NCBI RefSeq assembly: GCF_022605725.1
Contig: NC_065554.1
Location: forward strand, 18,185,100 to 18,249,099
Origin: Anthonomus grandis grandis
Lineage: Eukaryota > Arthropoda > Insecta > Coleoptera > Curculionidae
DNA: 64,000 bases
Reading direction: 5' to 3'
The notes beneath the pieces were generated by a model. That model made no database searches. It saw only the letters and a list, made by a program, of their open reading frames with translations, and was not told the DNA's origin. Below are positions 58,150 to 64,000 of the stretch, in pieces. The stretch's first letter is position 1. Every line of letters starts with the position of its first letter. The translations under genes and the position numbers were made by a program.

Positions 58150-59200
58150 TGCACAAAGGCGGTAATCAAAACAATTAATCTAATTTTAGGCCCATACCTC
58201 TTCTGCCTGTTATGTCCAAAGTTGTCGAGAGCTTGGCAAAGAAAAGAATGCTTTAATTTAGAACAGGTTGAATAGGTCACTAACCAGTTTGGATTCCAGG
58301 AAGAAAAATGCACAGGAGACGCTACGTTTAGTCTTCTCAAGCTATTTTACACCAGTCTCAATGCGGGTGATGGGGCTGCAGTGTCGTTCTGTGATGTATC
58401 CAAAGCATTCCATTGTGTGTATCGTGAAGGCTGCTGTTAAAACTAAAGAAATATGGCTTTCAAGGCATATTTGGAATAGTTCAGATCCTATTTGTCAGGA
58501 CGTGTTGGCAAGGTCAACTTTGACTATTGTTCCTCACAGGAAGTGCAAGTTACAAGTGAAGTTCCCAAGAGTTCTGTCTTGGGACCACCACTCTTCTTGT
58601 TATATATTAATAACTTACCACTTCTACCGATAAAAGGTAAGGTGACAATGTTTGACACCACCGTTTTATGGCGTGAGAAAAATGTCAAAATGACTATGAA
58701 CATTGATCTTGAATCAATTAAGAATGCAAATAATCTTTGCTTTAATTCCTCAAAAATAAATGACTTAAATTTCAAGACTAAATTACCAAATAAGGTTTCT
58801 TCTGGTTGCTATGCTCTTAGAGTAATTTCTTATAGTTTAGATTCTTACATCGCTAAAAGTGCTTATCAAGCTCTTGTGGAGTCTCACCTGAGTTATGGCT
58901 CATGTGCTCATTATAAGTTTGACTTACTTCAAAATATTGCTATTCGCTTTCTGTCTTTTAAGTTTTATAATGAAAAATCATAAAAAAGAAATTATGAGAG
59001 TCAATTCTTTTGGTACTAGTCTCGTTTACAGTTTCAGATTGCTCATATTCCACAGTAAGCAAATAGAAAAGTCATTTGTTTATATAGGTAAGAAAATATT
59101 TAACCACTTTCTTCTTGAAATTAGATCAATGTCGTGGTAGATTTAAGAATGCTTTAAAGAAAATGTTGGTCTCAAACTTTTGTCTCAATGTAGATATATT
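58150..59200 (+). mobile_element. decayed LINE I, reverse transcriptase
   Basis: Plus-strand blocks in order: RPLPVMSKVVESLAKKRM-like text (about 58190-58245), an FGFQ/FSKAF palm region in shifted frames (58280-58420), EVPKSSVLGPPLFLLYINNL (about 58557-58615), an F-DTTVLW active-site block where FADDT has become FDT (about 58650), and the thumb and C-terminal text VESHLSYGSCAHYKF (about 58880). It is inactive because the catalytic Asp pair is damaged. Confidence 0.8.
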
Positions 59201-59439
59201 ATACCCACGTTCCATTTTTATACTCAAGTATGTCGTTCTGTACTCTTTACTCTGATATTTGTATTTTTTTAGGATTATTTTACCTCATAGCTTTGTTACC
59301 AACTCTGTTTGTGATTTTGAATTTGACTTCTTCTACTCTGTTCTTAACTTACTGAGCCGTATCATACATAAGGTTATCATACACAATTGATCTTCGTAAA
59401 ATGGCTTTTATTACCTTTAAGAGTTGTGGCTTGATTTGA

Positions 59440-59830
59440 ATACGGTTATGAATTCCGACTTATGATTTGAGTCGTTTCAGTTCGGCATCAGAGAGCGCGA
59501 TCAGGATTTTATCTCAGGATTATCCGATCAATCCTGGTTAGCCAACTATTATGCAGACCGGAGAAAGTTAAATCTATCTTATAGTTATTTTTCTGTTCGT
59601 ACAATCCATTTCTCGGTCAGCGTTCGTCACCTGATAGTAGGTGCACATTAGATCAAGATAACCGTTTCTGTTTCAGCGTTTTCCAAGCTATCATCCCTTA
59701 TCTGTTTAAGTTCCGATGTCAAAGACCTTGCGAGGGCCGGCGTTTTGGGCTAATTAGTGGCTCTTTGATCTACGGCAATCCGCTACCAACAGTACAGTCC
59801 CTGCCACCTAGTGCGTTTAAGAATTACAAA
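59440..59830. promoter_or_regulatory. possible enhancer with clustered factor sites
   Basis: A GC-richer, non-repetitive patch holding several recognisable binding-site types close together: GGATTATCC (59515-59523), a K50-homeodomain/bicoid-like palindrome; CTTATCTG near 59698 and AGATAACC near 59656 (GATA type); CTAATTAG near 59750 (homeodomain); and CTTTGATC near 59763 with TCAAAGACC near 59719 (TCF/LEF or nuclear-receptor type). No ORF or splice sites. Density is suggestive, but function is unproven. Confidence 0.3.
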
Positions 59831-60004
59831 CCAAAAATTAACCGAACTTAAAAATGTAAGAAAAAGTAAAAAGAAAACGGTTTAAATTTAATGAATTTAT
59901 TTAAAAATCAATACGGAATAAAAACAAAAAGAACCAAAGAGACGTGCAACTGTGTGCCAATAAAACATCTGATTATTTTCCGTCCTTGTCTCCCTTCGTG
60001 AAAG

Positions 60005-60375
60005 TTGAACGTAGATGGCGCAGATGCCGTTGCCGCCATAATTCAAACCCCGGGTGCTAAACATATGAATGATTTTTTATTTATTTTAATTAAAATCAGG
60101 CGTTGTGTCTTAGAACATAACTGCTCAGAACAACGTCACACTTTAATTAAAATACTGCAATTTGATAACATTTCTATGAAACAAATAAACTTATCAAAAT
60201 TACTGACAGCTATAAATATCTTGGTATAAGTATTACAAATGATAATCGGAACTCAAAGGAAATTGCGATTAGAATTGGGCAAGGTAATTCAGCAATACGT
60301 CTGTTTTAATTCATTTGAAACAACCCACAAAAATGCTACAATATCCTATATGAATCGTTGGTGTGATACTTAAAA
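60005..60375 (+). mobile_element. LINE reverse transcriptase scrap (LINE J)
   Basis: Plus-strand frame near 60195-60300 reads TDSYKYLGISITNDNRNSKE followed by IAIRIGQGNSAIRLF, the conserved RT thumb region of RTE-like LINEs. The open frame starting at 60005 leads into it but is otherwise unrecognised. Confidence 0.65.
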
Positions 60376-63240
60376 TAGAAAAACAGTTTCAGATAAAAGT
60401 CAAACAAAAAATAAGATATTTTATCATTTATATAATATTATATATATCATTTCATCTTCATTAGTACCATGGACAATGCACTTCCCATTTTTTAGTTTAA
60501 AAATAATAAACAAATAAAGTCTAGGACACTTACGCTTGCGGTTATACTTTCCAAATCTGAAAATCTGCATTCTGTAATCTCTATTAAAATATTCAATAAA
60601 ATTTAGGAAACACTTGTCCAAAATAATCAACAACAATGGTACGGTCATATTAAAATTTTATTGTCATTCATATTTATCTTAGGGAGGGATTGCAGCGTTG
60701 CCGAAATTATAATTTTAGAAATACTACAGGATTTTATTGAGAGATTGTATGCAATATCTCCCATTAGACCGAGTTAAAAAAAAAAAAAATTCTCTTGAGT
60801 GTTCTCATAATGAAATATATTTGACGTTGCGATAAATTAAGACTACCTGAGCTCACCTTTCACAAGGGAAGAGAGAGATGACACAATACTATACCTATGT
60901 ACAGATTAAAGAGAGCAAGAACAATACAACAAAAATGTATATCTAGCTGCATGACTCTTTTTCGTTCTCTCTGGTATAAGCAGGCTGATGATGCCTAAAT
61001 AAATTTCACAGGATCAGATGTTAAAGCTGGAATGGTGATCACAGTTTGACAATAACCGAATTAGACAGTTAATAGGAATTTTCAAATAGCTAATCTTCAT
61101 CTTGGTGACAAGTGTGGCCTTAAGAGTGAAGAAGAAACATGGAAAATGAACTTGGGAATAATATTAACAAAATCTCGAATTGGATTTTTTCCAAAATCGG
61201 ACGTGAGCTATGGCTAGAAAATCTTAAGTCAAAGTTGAACATTACTTTTTTAATATTTTTTTAACCTTGATTCATGATTAATGTGAAAAATAAAAACAAA
61301 TTACAATAACTAAAGCCAAAGAAACCAGCGAGGATAAAAAAATTGTTAAATCGAAGTCAATCTCGGTCAAAGAGAACTTCGGAATCATCGAAACTGCTTG
61401 TCAATTTAGCAATAGTGAGTTAAATTAGTGTCCCACAACCAGAAAAGTCAAAATTAGAAGCAAAAAAAAACTAAGGACATAAAGAAAGTATAATACAAAA
61501 TTGATTACAATTGAACACAACATTGATAGTGCATCATTTATAATGAGTAATTTAATTCAATATCATACTATATTTGTGGAAACCAAAAATAAAATCCTTC
61601 TGCTATTTGGATTTACGAAACCTTCTAAAATAAAAATTATTTATATAAGTCCATCTAATAATAAAGAAAATTTATAGTATGAAAATTATAAATGCTGAAA
61701 TATTCTGAAGAAAGTACTCAGAATTACTTGATTAGAGATTTTCAAGTTATACGACTTTTAGATTTAAAGAGATTATAATATCAAAGTTACTAAAGAAGTA
61801 ATATCATTAACAAGTTGAATTATTCAGGATTTTATACAGTTGTATTTCTTGATTAAGTTGACAAGATATATTTTAAATTAATTATTTTTAGAACTTCTAT
61901 TTCTAACATGAATAATTAAAAAAAATCTTGGTAGTACATTGTGTTTATTTAAATACTTATAATTTAAAAAATATTATATTATTTCATTATGTACATATGC
62001 GATGCCTCTAATTTACCATAACACCCACAAAAAAAGACACGCACTGGCATGCTTATTATACGCAATTAAACTCGGAATTTAATGAACCCATTTGGTCGGT
62101 CATAAAACGTTAGTAGAAGCATATAATTAAGAACAATAAATTCCGAAACTTATTTCGTGGGTCTTAGTAAATTAGATTTTCTATGATAATAGCTGCCAAT
62201 TTACATATATCTAATTTACATTTAGCGGTAACTATTACAGGAGCGTGAATTATGTACCATCGCCACATTACAAAGGTGATGTGCAAAGTCAGAAAGTTAA
62301 ATACCTCTCTATTTACCAACATGGCAGATTTTTAGTGCGATCCGTGTCAAGTCTACTTAACGTCGTCTGCCTACACATTAGAAACTGATTAAAATCTTGT
62401 ATTATAGAAAATCCGAGTTAAACGTGAAGTGAACGTTTCTGTTCGTATTTTATGGTTTGGTGAACTCGTCTCTCTTTCACTGGTCCATGGCGGATGGGCG
62501 CGTTATGTACTAATATTTGTCCATGTCTATGATCTGGTCTGACATCGTCATAATATTATGCTTTGTTGCCACATTTTGTTTGAACAAATTTAATAACAAT
62601 TAAAAGAATTAATTGAATGTGCATACAAAAAACTAACAAAAGTTGTAATTTTTAATTTTTTTGATATTTTGTTACCAGTTGAACAGCTTCTCAAAGGTTT
62701 ATCTGTATAATATTCTATTATTTTCTATTTATGTGCTAGATTTTTAGATTATAGTTCAATAGCATTGATTGCAACCTTTATATTTTAATGGTATTTTATA
62801 ACTTTAATCTATTTAAAAAAAACTTATATCAATTTTAATTTTTTTTCTAATTTATCCAGATTTTTACATGTTTTATTTACGTTCATATTTACAAAATATT
62901 ATTATGCACTTATTTGTTATTTGTTCTTTTCTTGTTTCTTTTTTATGATTTTTTTGAACTTTTTGTTGTAAAATATTTTCATGTGATATTTTTTATTATC
63001 TTTTACAATTTTTTCTTCTAGGATACATAGGCAGTTCAAATTTAATTTTATTTTGCAATTTGCCTGCAAGTAATGTAACTCCTTTGTTATTTTTAAATTT
63101 CTTGTTAGTGAATAGACTTTTTCGCATCTTCTGTTTTTGGATTCTTAAATTTATACTCTGCAGTTTAAATAAATTTTATGTTATGTTGCTTTGTTTTATT
63201 TTTGTAGATTTTTCTCCTCTTATTTTAATAAGGCTCAAAT
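60376..63240 (+). other. AT-rich sequence with nothing assigned
   Basis: No gene or clear repeat. 62220-62530 is a little less AT-rich (for example CATGGCGGATGGGCGCG near 62486) and might contain a regulatory element, but nothing specific is visible. Confidence 0.35.
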
Positions 63241-63249
63241 GGTAAAGAC

Positions 63250-64000
63250 CAATTAAGTAAAGTTAGCACGGCATTTATGAACATCAAAGATTGACTTGTT
63301 GAAAAAGAAACCTTGGATGACAATGCATATAACAGCATAAACAAAATCATTAAAATAAAGGTCCGTCAAGCCAAGGAAGAATACATTAAAGAAAATTGTA
63401 TTGAATTAGAAATACTACAGCTAAGAAACGATAATTTCAACGGTTAAAGAGTTAACTGGGACGTCTAAGCTTAAACATGGGACCACCCTAACCAACAAAG
63501 AAGGAAAACCTATAATTAATGTTGCTGACTTTAAAGACACACAAACGTACAAAGGAACACATACAAAGAACAACTCTTTTAAGATCCTAATATCCCAAAG
63601 TAGGTAATGATACATGTCCAGATATCCTCATTGACGAGATCAGAGCAGTAATAAAATCCATGAAGAAAGGAAAATCCCCGGAACCTGATAATATAATTAT
63701 AGAGTTCTTGAAACTTTTTCAAAAAGACAGCATGAGACTTTCAACAAATGTGTTTATTAAGATATGTAGTTCTGCATAGCTCTTCATCGAACTACCCCTT
63801 ATCGGAGTTCATCACGTTGCCTAAAAAATCAGGAGCTAAAAAGTGTGAAGATTTAAGAATAATAAATCTGATGAGCCATCTACTGAAACTATTTTTTTAA
63901 ATCATACACAAAAGAATCTACAGAATCTGCGAAGAGCAATTAGCACCTACACTTTTTTTGGCTTTACGAGTTGCACTACGAGAGGCCATTTATAGCATCC
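63250..64000 (+). mobile_element. LINE K, linker and RT start, continues past the window
   Basis: Plus-strand text, with a few frameshifts, reads VKELTGTSKLKHGTTLTNKE followed by GKPIINVADF (about 63440-63530), then DEIRAVIKSMKKGKSPGPDN (about 63635-63690, the opening block of RTE/CR1-type RT), then ITLPKKSGAKKCEDLR (about 63810-63860), LMSHLLKLF and the FGFTSCTTREAIYSI-like block at the right edge. It is the least decayed LINE after LINE B. The rest of RT lies beyond 64000. Confidence 0.85.

Overview
This is AT-rich animal genomic DNA, almost certainly from an insect. The evidence is a Ski/Sno-family gene (orthologue of Drosophila Snoo) with insect-type GT/AG introns including one of 62 nt, a tRNA-Phe gene, and the usual mix of insect repeats: CAGGGTG-tipped DDE transposons and decayed non-LTR retrotransposons. 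A beetle is plausible, but that is a guess from the repeat flavour only.

Layout. 1-4.6 kb: two decayed LINE copies, both on the minus strand. 4.93-5.01 kb: tRNA-Phe(GAA), minus strand. 5.34-5.64 kb: a CpG-rich patch with an NRF1-type palindrome. 6.30-8.80 kb: a complete but dead DDE transposon with very long terminal inverted repeats. 9.1-9.5 kb: a LINE scrap. 10.7-25.4 kb: a degenerate repeat array in which AT-rich units keep a GC core, TTGGGCGCC (14 exact copies). The array surrounds a probable snoo first exon (about 11.77-11.95 kb) and fills its 13.6 kb first intron. It is interrupted by a second DDE transposon with an intact 365-residue transposase (15.77-17.20 kb).

25.55-30.06 kb: four coding exons of snoo on the plus strand encode the first 302 residues: the N-terminus, the Dachshund-homology (Ski/Sno/Dac) domain and the SMAD4-binding SAND-like domain. 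A 34-codon upstream reading frame precedes the start. The coiled-coil C-terminus was not found and should lie downstream, so 30.06-64 kb is probably intron. That stretch holds LINE remnants, at least four DDE-transposon remnants, a second degenerate array whose units carry GCGACGTTGCC (31.1-34.0 kb), several GC-richer patches that may be enhancers, and a 444-bp foldback element (51.17-51.61 kb) whose arms each carry a hammerhead-ribozyme-like core.

The window therefore has one regulatory gene, a nuclear SMAD co-repressor of the TGF-beta/activin/Dpp pathways, one RNA gene, and a large intronic repeat landscape. The strongest candidates for something undescribed are the two core-motif arrays and the ribozyme-bearing foldback. 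All coordinates of decayed repeats are approximate because they were read by eye.
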